Positions 9,354 through 18,494 of a stretch of DNA of 39,640 nucleotides are shown here, piece by piece. Within the stretch, counting starts at the first letter, position 1; the number at the start of each line of letters is the position of its first letter. Source of the stretch: Rhodobiaceae bacterium (GTDB lineage Bacteria; Pseudomonadota; Alphaproteobacteria; RS24); NCBI GenBank assembly GCA_018673175.1, contig JABHDF010000003.1, forward strand, positions 1 through 39,640. The letters run 5' to 3'. The position numbers and the translations under genes are program-made. The notes under the pieces are model-generated. The model was given only the letters and a program-made list of their open reading frames with translations. It had not been told where the DNA came from and searched no databases.

Positions 9354-9413
9354 GAAGCTAATAAAGAAGCCAATAAAGAAGCCAATAAAGAAGCCAATAA
9401 AGAAGCCAATAAA
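9354..9413 (+). repeat. five-copy 12-bp tandem repeat between rsmE and gshA
   Basis: The unit GAAGCCAATAAA is repeated five times head to tail. Units 2-5 (9366-9413) are identical and the first (9354-9365) differs at one base (CTA for CCA). The tract is immediately followed by AATGACG and preceded by a related but degenerate AAGCAAATAAAAT. Because the unit is a multiple of three, an open frame across it reads Glu-Ala-Asn-Lys repeats, and the reverse strand reads Leu-Leu-Ala-Ser repeats, but neither frame has a credible gene start. It is a minisatellite-like tract that would be prone to copy number change by slippage. Confidence 0.95.
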
Positions 9414-9431
9414 AATGACGCCCTCGTCATC

Positions 9432-9485
9432 TTGTTGTTTGCGCCAAACGAGATTAGATTACCCATAGTCACGCTGCGTTTGGCG
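9432..9485 (+). promoter_or_regulatory. possible gshA promoter and inverted repeat
   Basis: A perfect 9-bp inverted repeat, CGCCAAACG (9442-9450) and CGTTTGGCG (9477-9485), is separated by 26 bases and ends 4 bases before the gshA ribosome-binding site. It could be a leader hairpin or an operator with separated half-sites. A weak sigma70-like pair, TTGTTG (9432-9437) and TAGATT (9455-9460) with 17-bp spacing, overlaps the left arm. The repeat is seen directly; the promoter is tentative. Confidence 0.4.
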
Positions 9486-9501
9486 TATGAGGAGAATACA
9501 A

Positions 9502-10866
9502 ATGTCCGACACGCCCGCCATAATGCATAGCCCAAATGATTTGAAAGATTGGATGGCCGCAGGCTGCAAGCCCCGCGATGCTTGGCGCATTGGCACGGAA
9601 CATGAAAAATTTGGCTACCGCACGAGCGACCTCTCGCCTTTGCCCTATGAGGGCGCCGATGGCATTCACGCCATGCTGACAGGCCTGATGCAATTTGGCT
9701 GGCAGGGAAAATTTGAAGGCGACACGCTTGTGGGTCTTATTCGTTCCGACGAAGCTGGCGGTGGCTCGGTAACGCTGGAGCCTGCCGGACAATTGGAGCT
9801 TTCGGGCGCGCCGCTGGAAAATATTCACCAGACCTGCGCGGAGGTTGCGGGTCATTTAAAAGAAGTCCAAGCCGTGGCCGAAAAATTGGGCCAGTCTTAT
9901 ATGGGCATTGGCTACTCGCCGCTTTGGGGCCTAGACGAAGCGCCGCAAATGCCCAAAGGCCGCTATCAATTGATGAACCAATATATGCCCAAGCAAGGCT
10001 CGCGTGGGCTAGAGATGATGTATCTCACCTCTACCGTGCAGGTGAACCTCGATTTTGGTTCTGAAGCTGATATGGTCGAAAAACTACGCATTGCCTTGGC
10101 TTTGCAGCCTTTGGCGACGGCGCTATTTGCTAATTCTCCGTTTAAAGACGGCCAGCCAACGGGGCATGCCTCGGAGCGGTCGCTCATCTGGCTCGACACC
10201 GATGGCGCCCGCACGGGCATGTTGCCGCAAGCCTTTGAAGAAGGCTTTGGCTTTGAGCAATATGTCGATTATGCGCTGGATGTGCCGATGTATTTTGTCA
10301 TGCGCGAGGGAAAATTTGTCGATGCGCTGGGTATGAGCTTCCGTGATTTCATGGCCGGCAAACTGCCTGCGCTGCCCGGCGAAAAACCCACGGCATCCGA
10401 TTGGGAAGACCATCTCACGACGTTATTTCCCGAAGCCCGGGTCAAGCGTTTCATCGAAATGCGTGGGGCCGATAGCGGCCCATGGTCGTCGCTCTGCGCG
10501 CTGCCCGCGCTTTGGGTAGGGCTGTTGTATGATGGCGCAACCCAGACCCAAGTCGCCGATTTGATTTCCGATTGGACGCAAGCCGAGCGCGATGCGCTGC
10601 GTGTGCAATCCCCTATCCTCGGTCTACAAACACCGTTCCGCTCTGGCACGTTGCTAGATGTGGCGCGCGAGGTTTTGCAGCTGGCTGAGCAGGGTTTGAA
10701 AAATCGTGCCCGCTCGGATGGCGCCGGTGGCGATGAAACGCAGTTTCTCGCTTACTTGCAAAAAGTTGTCGCCGAGGGCCAAAGCCCGTCCGAGGCTTTG
10801 GTTAAAAAATTCCACCAAGAATGGAACGGCGATGTGCGCGAGGCCTATAAAGAGCTAGCGTTTTAA
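9502..10866 (+). CDS. gshA: glutamate-cysteine ligase, plant/alphaproteobacterial type
   Basis: GshA joins glutamate and cysteine to gamma-glutamylcysteine, the first step of glutathione synthesis. The 454-residue protein belongs to the class shared by plants and alphaproteobacteria, unlike the E. coli type. Supporting segments are RIGTEHEKFGY (about 19-29), VTLEPAGQLELSGAP (substrate-binding block, about 85-99), LMNQYMPKQGSRGLEMMYLTSTVQVNLDF (about 155-183) and FIEMRGADSGPW. An earlier in-frame ATG at 9487 overlaps the ribosome-binding site AGGAGA (9490-9495), so ATG 9502 is the real start. It converges on tldD. Confidence 0.93.
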   Translation: MSDTPAIMHSPNDLKDWMAAGCKPRDAWRIGTEHEKFGYRTSDLSPLPYEGADGIHAMLTGLMQFGWQGKFEGDTLVGLIRSDEAGGGSVTLEPAGQLELSGAPLENIHQTCAEVAGHLKEVQAVAEKLGQSYMGIGYSPLWGLDEAPQMPKGRYQLMNQYMPKQGSRGLEMMYLTSTVQVNLDFGSEADMVEKLRIALALQPLATALFANSPFKDGQPTGHASERSLIWLDTDGARTGMLPQAFEEGFGFEQYVDYALDVPMYFVMREGKFVDALGMSFRDFMAGKLPALPGEKPTASDWEDHLTTLFPEARVKRFIEMRGADSGPWSSLCALPALWVGLLYDGATQTQVADLISDWTQAERDALRVQSPILGLQTPFRSGTLLDVAREVLQLAEQGLKNRARSDGAGGDETQFLAYLQKVVAEGQSPSEALVKKFHQEWNGDVREAYKELAF

Positions 10867-10880
10867 GACCGATTTGGTAC

Positions 10881-10912
10881 AGCCCCAGGGCGCCAGAGCG
10901 CCAGAGCCCCAG
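10881..10912. repeat. short GC-rich direct repeats in gshA/tldD convergent gap
   Basis: Between the convergent ends of gshA and tldD the octamer GCCCCAGG occurs twice (from 10882 and from 10906) around two tandem copies of GCGCCAGA. The centre forms a small hairpin GGCGC-CAGA-GCGCC (10889-10902). No T-run follows on the plus strand, so a classical rho-independent terminator is not supported, although the hairpin may still serve the 3' ends of both genes. Confidence 0.6.
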
Positions 10913-10926
10913 GACGCGAGAGCCTT

Positions 10927-12372
10927 TTAGGCCGTACCGCCGACGGTCAAGCCATCAATACGCAAGCTCGGCTGACCCACGCCGACCGGAACCCCTTGGC
11001 CGGCTTTGCCGCAAGTGCCAATGCCTTCGTCTAATTGCATATCATTGCCAATCATCGAAATGCGTTGCATCGATTCGGGGCCCGTGCCGATGAGCGTTGC
11101 GCCTTTTAGCGGTGCGCCCAATTTGCCGTCTTTGATTTCGAAAGCCTCGGTGCAGGAAAACACAAATTTACCGCTGGTGATATCGACCTGACCGCCGCCA
11201 AAGGACGTGGCATAAATGCCGTTTTTCACGCTAGAGAGAATTTCTTCTGGTTCCTGCGTGCCACCCAACATGTAAGTGTTGGTCATCCGTGGCATCGGCT
11301 GGCAGCTGAAACTTTCGCGCCGACCATTACCGGTTGGGGCCATGCCCATCAGCCGCGCGTTCAAGCGGTCTTGCATATAGCCTTTTAAAATGCCGTCTTC
11401 GATCAATACAGTCTCAGACGTCGGCGTGCCCTCGTCATCCATGGTCAGCGAGCCGCGCCGATTTGGCAGCGTGCCATCGTCGATAACGGTAACGCCGGGA
11501 GAGGCTACGCGTTCGCCAATGCGGTCAGAGAAAGCCGAGGTTTTCTTGCGGTTAAAGTCACCTTCCAATCCGTGTCCGACGGCCTCATGCAGCAAAATGC
11601 CAGGCCAGCCTGGGCCCAAGACAACATCCATTTCGCCAGCCGGGGCGGGGATCGAATCCAAATTTGTAACCGCCTGTTTGATGGCGTTTTGCACTTGCGC
11701 TTGCCAGTTTTGGGGCTCCAGCCATTGCGCGTAATTGGCTCGTCCGCCGCGCCCTGAATGGCCAGTCTCTTGTCGATCGCCTTCGCCAACGACCACAGAA
11801 ACATCGAGGCGCACCAGTGGGCGCACATCATAGAGAGGCCCCGTATCGGGGCGCACGATGCAAACGGCTTGCCATTCGCCAGCCAAAGAGACGGAGACTT
11901 GGCGCACCCGATTGTCTTTGGCGCGGGCATAGGCGTTAATTTCTTCCAGTAATTTCACTTTATCGGTGAACTCGGCGCCATCTAGCGGGTTATCCGCCAT
12001 ATAAAGTGGCGCGCCTTTGGCCGAAGGGGCGCTGGCCCAGCTGTTAAAGGGTGTGCCCGAATGACCCGATAAAATCGGCGATAGACTGCCCGAAGCGCGC
12101 GTGAGGGCCGGCATAGACAGGTCGGTGGCATGGGCAAAACCGACGGCCTCGCCTTTGACCGCACGCAAACCAAAGCCGTGGCTCGTGTCGAAGCTGGCCG
12201 CTTTCAGCCGATTGTCATCAAAAGAAAACGCTTCGGATAACGTATATTCAAGAAATAGCTCGCCATCATCGGCCGCCGCGAGGGCTTGCTCGGTAAAGCG
12301 ATGGGTCTGGTCGAGGTCCAATCCAGCTTGGTTAAAAAACAGCTCTTGTGGGGTTTGGCTCTTATCGCTCAT
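10927..12372 (-). CDS. tldD: TldD zinc metalloprotease subunit
   Basis: TldD is the catalytic subunit of the TldD-PmbA protease. The 481-residue protein contains the zinc motif HEAVGH followed by GLEGDFNRK in its central region, then GTPTSETVLIEDG and the conserved RMTNTYMLGG. The open frame runs to 12462, but ATG at 12372 has AGGAG about 8 bases upstream and gives the family's usual N-terminus (QELFFNQAGLD). It stands alone, convergent with gshA and divergent from coxB. The partner pmbA lies about 4.5 kb away in the same window. Confidence 0.94.
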   Translation of the reverse strand: MSDKSQTPQELFFNQAGLDLDQTHRFTEQALAAADDGELFLEYTLSEAFSFDDNRLKAASFDTSHGFGLRAVKGEAVGFAHATDLSMPALTRASGSLSPILSGHSGTPFNSWASAPSAKGAPLYMADNPLDGAEFTDKVKLLEEINAYARAKDNRVRQVSVSLAGEWQAVCIVRPDTGPLYDVRPLVRLDVSVVVGEGDRQETGHSGRGGRANYAQWLEPQNWQAQVQNAIKQAVTNLDSIPAPAGEMDVVLGPGWPGILLHEAVGHGLEGDFNRKKTSAFSDRIGERVASPGVTVIDDGTLPNRRGSLTMDDEGTPTSETVLIEDGILKGYMQDRLNARLMGMAPTGNGRRESFSCQPMPRMTNTYMLGGTQEPEEILSSVKNGIYATSFGGGQVDITSGKFVFSCTEAFEIKDGKLGAPLKGATLIGTGPESMQRISMIGNDMQLDEGIGTCGKAGQGVPVGVGQPSLRIDGLTVGGTA

Positions 12373-12520
12373 GGTGCGGGCTCCTGTGAAACATATGACT
12401 TTAATATGTGGCCAGTCCCGCGCATAAGCAAGTGCCGTCATGCGCGCAAAATGCGTTTCCACAGGTTTTGGTCATAAAGTCGCATCAGCGCACGGGGGAG
12501 TGTTCTTCTGTGTTAAATTT

Positions 12521-12535
12521 GGCTATACAGTAGCC
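12521..12535 (+). promoter_or_regulatory. small inverted repeat with -10-like TATACA upstream of coxB
   Basis: The 210-bp divergent gap between tldD and coxB should hold promoters for both. The clearest element is GGCTA-TACAG-TAGCC, an inverted repeat with 5-bp arms that contains TATACA, similar to a -10 box. No good -35 match lies 16-18 bp upstream. The distance to the coxB start (about 50 bases) would suit a promoter. The coxB ribosome-binding site is GGAGA just before the ATG at 12583. Confidence 0.25.
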
Positions 12536-12582
12536 AAGATTAAAGGGGTTCGCCCTCAAGCATTTTTTACTGGAGACAGATC

Positions 12583-13443
12583 ATGGGTCTTTTGAAGTTT
12601 ATGACACGGCGTCCGGCGTCCATTTTGGCCGCCTCGACTGCCTTGCTAAGTGCCAGCGTTACCGGCGCTTTGGCCAATCAGCCAAAGCCATGGCAGCTGG
12701 GCTTTCAAGAAGCCGCCACGCAAAACATGGCGATGATTACCGATTTTAACAACTTCTTGCTCTACCTGATGACCGCCATCACTTTGTTGGTTTTGGGCCT
12801 GATGGTTTATGTGATGATCCGTTTCAACGCCAAAGCCAACCCAGAGCCAAGCAAGACCACACACAATACTTTGGTCGAAGTGGTCTGGACGGTTTTGCCG
12901 ATTCTTATTCTGGTAGTGATTGCCATCCCGTCTTTCCGTCTGTTGTATTTCCAGCGTGAAATTCCACAAGCCGAATTGACGGTGAAAGCGGTCGGCTATC
13001 AGTGGTACTGGGGTTATGAATATCCAGACAACGGCGATTTCGCTTTCGATAGCTTGATGCTGAACGACGAAGAGCGCGGCGACCAGCCACGTCTCTTGGC
13101 CACAGATACCGCCATGGTGGTGCCAGTAGACACAACCGTTCGCGTGATTGTGACGGCCGCCGACGTGCTGCACGCCTTTGCGATGCCAGCTTTTGGTTTG
13201 AAAATGGATGCGGTTCCCGGTCGCTTGAACGAGACTTGGTTCAAGGCCGAGAAAACCGGAACCTTTTACGGTCAATGTTCTGAGCTGTGTGGCATTCGCC
13301 ACGCCTTCATGCCCATTCGCATTGAAGTTGTCTCAAAAGAAGCGTTCGCCGCTTGGGTAGAAGAAGCCAAAGCCGAATATGCAAATTTAGAAACCAGCGA
13401 AGGCATGTATGCCAACGCTGCCATTACAGACGCAACGCGTTAA
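12583..13443 (+). CDS. coxB: cytochrome c oxidase subunit II (CuA)
   Basis: Subunit II of the aa3-type cytochrome c oxidase accepts electrons from cytochrome c through its binuclear CuA centre on the periplasmic side. The 286-residue precursor has a signal peptide (about 1-31), two membrane helices (about 52-76 and 96-118), the aromatic QWYWGYEYP block, and the CuA ligand motif C232-S-E-L-C236 with GIRHAFM. It opens the operon coxB-coxA-ctaB-coxF-ctaG-coxC-surf1-thrC, with 18 bp to coxA. GGAGA gives a good ribosome-binding site. Confidence 0.97.
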   Translation: MGLLKFMTRRPASILAASTALLSASVTGALANQPKPWQLGFQEAATQNMAMITDFNNFLLYLMTAITLLVLGLMVYVMIRFNAKANPEPSKTTHNTLVEVVWTVLPILILVVIAIPSFRLLYFQREIPQAELTVKAVGYQWYWGYEYPDNGDFAFDSLMLNDEERGDQPRLLATDTAMVVPVDTTVRVIVTAADVLHAFAMPAFGLKMDAVPGRLNETWFKAEKTGTFYGQCSELCGIRHAFMPIRIEVVSKEAFAAWVEEAKAEYANLETSEGMYANAAITDATR

Positions 13444-15063
<1,620 letters not shown>

Positions 15064-15088
15064 GCAGCCAGACTATGAAGGAGCCTTC

Positions 15089-16030
15089 ATGTCTCAAGAC
15101 TATGAAGAGACTTTAGCGAAAATGCAGGGGTCAGCGTCACTCGACGCTGGCTCCGCAGCTGATTATATCGCCTTGATGAAACCACGCGTGATGTCGCTCG
15201 TGGTCTTCACCGCTTTGGTGGGCATGATTATGGCCCCCGGCGGATTTGGCGAGACTGGATTACACCCTGTTTTGGCTATTGCGGCTTTGGCGCTCATCTC
15301 GGTAGGCGCGGGCGCTTCGGCGGCTTTGAACATGTGGTATGACGCAGATATTGATGCCATTATGAGCCGCACGAAAGAGCGCCCCATTCCAAGTGGGCGC
15401 GTGTCCAAAGGCTCGGCTCTTGTGTTTGGCCTTTGGGTCTCTGGCCTTGCCGTCATGGGCATGGCAGTGATGATTAATTACCTCAGTGCGGCTTTATTGG
15501 CCTTCACGATTTTCTTTTACGCTGTGATTTACACGATGTTTTTAAAACGCGCGACCGCGCAAAACATCGTCATTGGCGGCGCTGCGGGGGCTTTGCCTCC
15601 GGTCATTGGCTGGGCGGCGGCGGCGAATTCTTTATCGATCGAGCCGCTGATTTACTTCGCCATTATCTTCTTCTGGACGCCGCCGCATTTTTGGGCCTTG
15701 GCGCTGATTAAGAACGACGACTATAAAGCGGCGAAGATTCCGATGTTGCCGGTAACTAGCGGCGAGAAAGCCACGTTGCGCCAAATCGTTGCTTATTCCA
15801 TCGTGCTGTTTGGCGTTACTTTATTGCCATATATACTGGGCTTTAGCGGGCAGTTTTACGCCGCAGGGGCCAGCCTTTTGGGTCTGATTTTCGTCGGCAT
15901 GTGCGTTTATTTGGCGTTCAGCAATGACGAGCAACGCAACCGAATTGCTGGCATGACGTTCGTTTATTCGATCTTTTATCTCTTTCTTCTGTTCGTGCTT
16001 TTGCCGGCAGACAAATTGGTGGGCGCATGA
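15089..16030 (+). CDS. ctaB: protoheme IX farnesyltransferase (heme O synthase)
   Basis: CtaB adds a farnesyl group to heme b to make heme o, the precursor of heme a for the adjacent oxidase. The 313-residue protein is a UbiA-superfamily membrane enzyme. The first Asp-rich motif is NMWYDADIDAIMSRTKERPIPSG, and FFWTPPHFWALA with the following DDYKAAKIPMLPV is diagnostic of heme O synthases. The ribosome-binding site is in AAGGAG before the ATG. Its stop codon overlaps the next small gene by ATGA. Confidence 0.97.
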   Translation: MSQDYEETLAKMQGSASLDAGSAADYIALMKPRVMSLVVFTALVGMIMAPGGFGETGLHPVLAIAALALISVGAGASAALNMWYDADIDAIMSRTKERPIPSGRVSKGSALVFGLWVSGLAVMGMAVMINYLSAALLAFTIFFYAVIYTMFLKRATAQNIVIGGAAGALPPVIGWAAAANSLSIEPLIYFAIIFFWTPPHFWALALIKNDDYKAAKIPMLPVTSGEKATLRQIVAYSIVLFGVTLLPYILGFSGQFYAAGASLLGLIFVGMCVYLAFSNDEQRNRIAGMTFVYSIFYLFLLFVLLPADKLVGA

Positions 16031-16203
16031 GCAAAGAACCAGAAAACACACAAATTAAAACCCCTGTTTGGACACCGGAATTACTGCAACAACGCCGCAA
16101 GCGTGCCGCCATTATGGCTGTCGCCCTATTGGTGTTTGTTGGTTTGTTCTTCTGGGTCACTTTGGTGAAACTCGGCGTTAACGTAACCAATCGTCCGCTA
16201 TAG
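16027..16203 (+). CDS. coxF: CoxF-like small oxidase assembly protein
   Basis: A 58-residue gene that starts in the ctaB stop (ATGA overlap) and ends 7 bases before ctaG. The product has a charged N-terminus (about 1-24, with QQRRKR) and one membrane helix (about 25-45, LLVFVGLFFWVTLVKLG). Its position between ctaB and ctaG, its size and the terminal VKLG-type helix match the small CoxF / cytochrome oxidase assembly protein of alphaproteobacterial cox clusters. The exact role in the family is poorly defined; an assembly role for the aa3 oxidase is inferred from context. Confidence 0.82.
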   Translation: MSKEPENTQIKTPVWTPELLQQRRKRAAIMAVALLVFVGLFFWVTLVKLGVNVTNRPL

Positions 16204-16210
16204 GAATCCG

Positions 16211-16822
16211 ATGAGCGAAACCCCCACCAGCACAGAGCAAAAAGCAAACCGCGCCAATAAAAGCGTGGCTATGGGCGCGGCCATGATGGCCATCTCCATG
16301 GTTGGCGTGGCCTATGCCGCCGTGCCGCTTTATGACCTATTCTGTCGGGTAACCGGCTTTGGTGGCACCACGCAAGTGGCCACAGCGGCACCTGGTGCGG
16401 TTTCAGAGCGCATTGTGACCGTTCGGTTTGATGCCAGCCTAAACCGCAAAATGCCTTGGGGTTTTAAGCCGCCGAAACAAGCCGTGGCTTTGCCAGTTGG
16501 CGAATCGGGTCTGGCTTTTTATCACGCCAATAATCCAACAAACCGGAGAATTACCGGCACCGCGACCTATAATGTGTCGCCGCCAGAAGCCGGTGTTTAT
16601 TTTTCCAAAATCGATTGTTTTTGTTTCACAGAGCAGGTTCTAGAGCCTGGGCAGTCGGTCGATATGCCGGTGAGTTTTTTCATCGACCCAGAAATTTTAA
16701 CAGATCCAGAAATGGATGATGTCAAAACGATTACTTTGTCTTATACATTTTTTGAAGCAACGCCTTCTGCTCGATTAGAAGCGCCAATAGAGACGCAAGC
16801 CAAGCTTGCACCAAGGGGATAA
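16211..16822 (+). CDS. ctaG: cytochrome c oxidase assembly protein CtaG (Cox11)
   Basis: CtaG/Cox11 delivers copper to the CuB site of subunit I. The 203-residue protein has one N-terminal membrane helix (about 20-40) leading into VPLYDLFCRVTGFGGTTQ, then a periplasmic beta domain with the copper-binding motif CFCFTEQ and the downstream block PVSFFIDPEI. A GAATC methylation-type site lies just before its ATG but inside the operon, so I give it no weight. It is followed by coxC after 4 bases. Confidence 0.96.
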   Translation: MSETPTSTEQKANRANKSVAMGAAMMAISMVGVAYAAVPLYDLFCRVTGFGGTTQVATAAPGAVSERIVTVRFDASLNRKMPWGFKPPKQAVALPVGESGLAFYHANNPTNRRITGTATYNVSPPEAGVYFSKIDCFCFTEQVLEPGQSVDMPVSFFIDPEILTDPEMDDVKTITLSYTFFEATPSARLEAPIETQAKLAPRG

Positions 16823-16826
16823 GTTT

Positions 16827-17663
16827 ATGTCTGACAGTCACGCAAAAAATCACGATTATCATCTGGTAGACCCAAGCCCGTGGCCGGTGGTGGCTTCGAT
16901 TAGTGTCCTTACGCTTTGCTTTGGCGCGGTGCAATTTTTACACGATGGCGCGCCTTGGGTTCTTGGGCTTGGCTTTATGGGCGTGCTGTATACGATGTTG
17001 GGCTGGTGGCGCGATGTCGTCAAAGAAGCCGACAAGGGCGACCATACCCCCGTCGTTCAAATGCATCACCGCTATGGCATGATTTTGTTCATCGCCTCGG
17101 AGATTATGTTCTTCGTGGCGTGGTTCTGGGCTTACTTTGATGCGAGCCTGTATCCGGGCGAGGCCATTCAAGCCTCTCGCACCGCGCTGACGGGCGGCCA
17201 ATGGCCTCCTATTGGCATTGAGACTTTTGACCCATGGCATCTGCCGCTCATCAATACACTCATCTTGCTGACCTCTGGCACAACCGTCACTTGGGCGCAC
17301 CATGCGTTGCAGCACGATGATCGCCAAGGCCTGAAATGGGGTCTGATTTTGACCGTAGCGCTCGGCGCTTTGTTCACGGTTTTCCAAGTCTATGAATATC
17401 AGCATGCCGCGTTTGGTTTCTCGGGTCACATTTATGGCGCGACGTTCTTTATGGCGACGGGCTTTCATGGTTTCCATGTCGTCGTCGGGACAATTTTCTT
17501 GGGCGTCTGCTTGTTGCGCGCCATGAACGGTGCGTTCACCTCGAAACAGCATTTCGGCTTTGAAGCCGCGGCTTGGTATTGGCACTTTGTCGATGTCGTC
17601 TGGCTGTTCTTGTTTGTCGTCATCTACATCATCGGTGCGGGCGCCGGAGCCGGCGCGCATTAG
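16827..17663 (+). CDS. coxC: cytochrome c oxidase subunit III
   Basis: Subunit III stabilises the oxidase core and its proton uptake path. The 278-residue protein has about seven membrane helices. SEIMFFVAWFWAYFDASL (with the conserved Glu), GTTVTWAHHAL and GFHGFHVVVGTIFL, and the end YWHFVDVVWLFLFV are family signatures. ATG at 16827 is preceded by AAGGGG and gives the standard MSDSHAKNHDYHLVDPSPWP start; an upstream TTG in frame overlaps ctaG and is not used. The terminal residues form a Gly/Ala repeat (GAGAGAGAH). Confidence 0.96.
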   Translation: MSDSHAKNHDYHLVDPSPWPVVASISVLTLCFGAVQFLHDGAPWVLGLGFMGVLYTMLGWWRDVVKEADKGDHTPVVQMHHRYGMILFIASEIMFFVAWFWAYFDASLYPGEAIQASRTALTGGQWPPIGIETFDPWHLPLINTLILLTSGTTVTWAHHALQHDDRQGLKWGLILTVALGALFTVFQVYEYQHAAFGFSGHIYGATFFMATGFHGFHVVVGTIFLGVCLLRAMNGAFTSKQHFGFEAAAWYWHFVDVVWLFLFVVIYIIGAGAGAGAH

Positions 17664-17702
17664 GTTGACGCATCTATCTAAAATTCAACGCAAGGAAAGC
17701 TG

Positions 17703-18494
17703 ATGTTTTCCTTGCGTGTTTTTTTGCCTGCTGGCCTAACTTTGGTCATGCTCACGGTGCTGCTGATGCTGGGCAATTGGCAGGTCGAGAGATTGGCTTG
17801 GAAAGCGGACCTCATCCAACGCATTGAGCTGCGCACGCAAGACCGCAATGGCCCCGCCAAGCGCACGCTTGCCAGCGCCGCAGATATCGCCAAATTGGAA
17901 AAGCTGGAAGATGAATACCGCAAGGTAACTTTGCGCGGCCGCTTTGGCCCCAAGGTTGGCTTGTGGTTTACCCAGATTGAAAACAAACCCGATGGCTTAT
18001 CGCGCCCCGATGCGGTGGGCTATCATGTGCTATCGCCGTTTTATCTGGCCGATGGCAGCGCCATTATGGTCGACCAAGGGTTTGTGCCCCTGACCCTTGT
18101 GGATGGACTGAAAGCCAATCATGGGAAGCTGCAATCGCTTGAAGTGATTTTGCGCTGGCCCGATAAGCGTGGCCGTTTCGATAATGCCGATCGGCCAGAA
18201 GCGAACTTGTTTTATGTGCGCGATACACAGGCGCTTGGCCACCATTGGGGTGTGGCTTTGCCGGCGCCCATTGGCGAAGTGGCAGCCTTTGGCCAAGGCT
18301 GGCCGCGCGGCGGGCAAACCCGCATGGTCATTAACAATAATCATTTGCAATATGCCGTGACATGGTTTGGTCTGGCCATAGTACTTGTGATTATTTCAGG
18401 ACTGTGGCACATCCGATTTTATAAATCGGGCGGACGCTTTTTTAGGCAGTCACAAAACGATGCGACCCAAAACGACAAGAATGGGAACAACTAG
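17703..18494 (+). CDS. surf1: SURF1 family oxidase assembly protein
   Basis: SURF1 proteins help insert heme a into subunit I. The 263-residue protein has the two expected membrane helices, one at the N-terminus (about 5-24) followed by LGNWQVERLAWK, and one near the C-terminus (YAVTWFGLAIVLVIISGLW), with a periplasmic loop between. The usual short DUF983 gene found between coxC and surf1 in many alphaproteobacteria is missing here. The stop codon abuts the GTG start of thrC. Confidence 0.9.
   Translation: MFSLRVFLPAGLTLVMLTVLLMLGNWQVERLAWKADLIQRIELRTQDRNGPAKRTLASAADIAKLEKLEDEYRKVTLRGRFGPKVGLWFTQIENKPDGLSRPDAVGYHVLSPFYLADGSAIMVDQGFVPLTLVDGLKANHGKLQSLEVILRWPDKRGRFDNADRPEANLFYVRDTQALGHHWGVALPAPIGEVAAFGQGWPRGGQTRMVINNNHLQYAVTWFGLAIVLVIISGLWHIRFYKSGGRFFRQSQNDATQNDKNGNN

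Noticed and set aside
9354-9413. Possible CRISPR array
   Set aside because: Units are 12 bp with no spacers; no cas genes.
9177-9530. Open frame encoding Lys-Glu-Ala-Asn repeats
   Set aside because: It begins inside rsmE in another frame, has no ribosome-binding site, and ends inside gshA. The repeat is better seen as DNA slippage.
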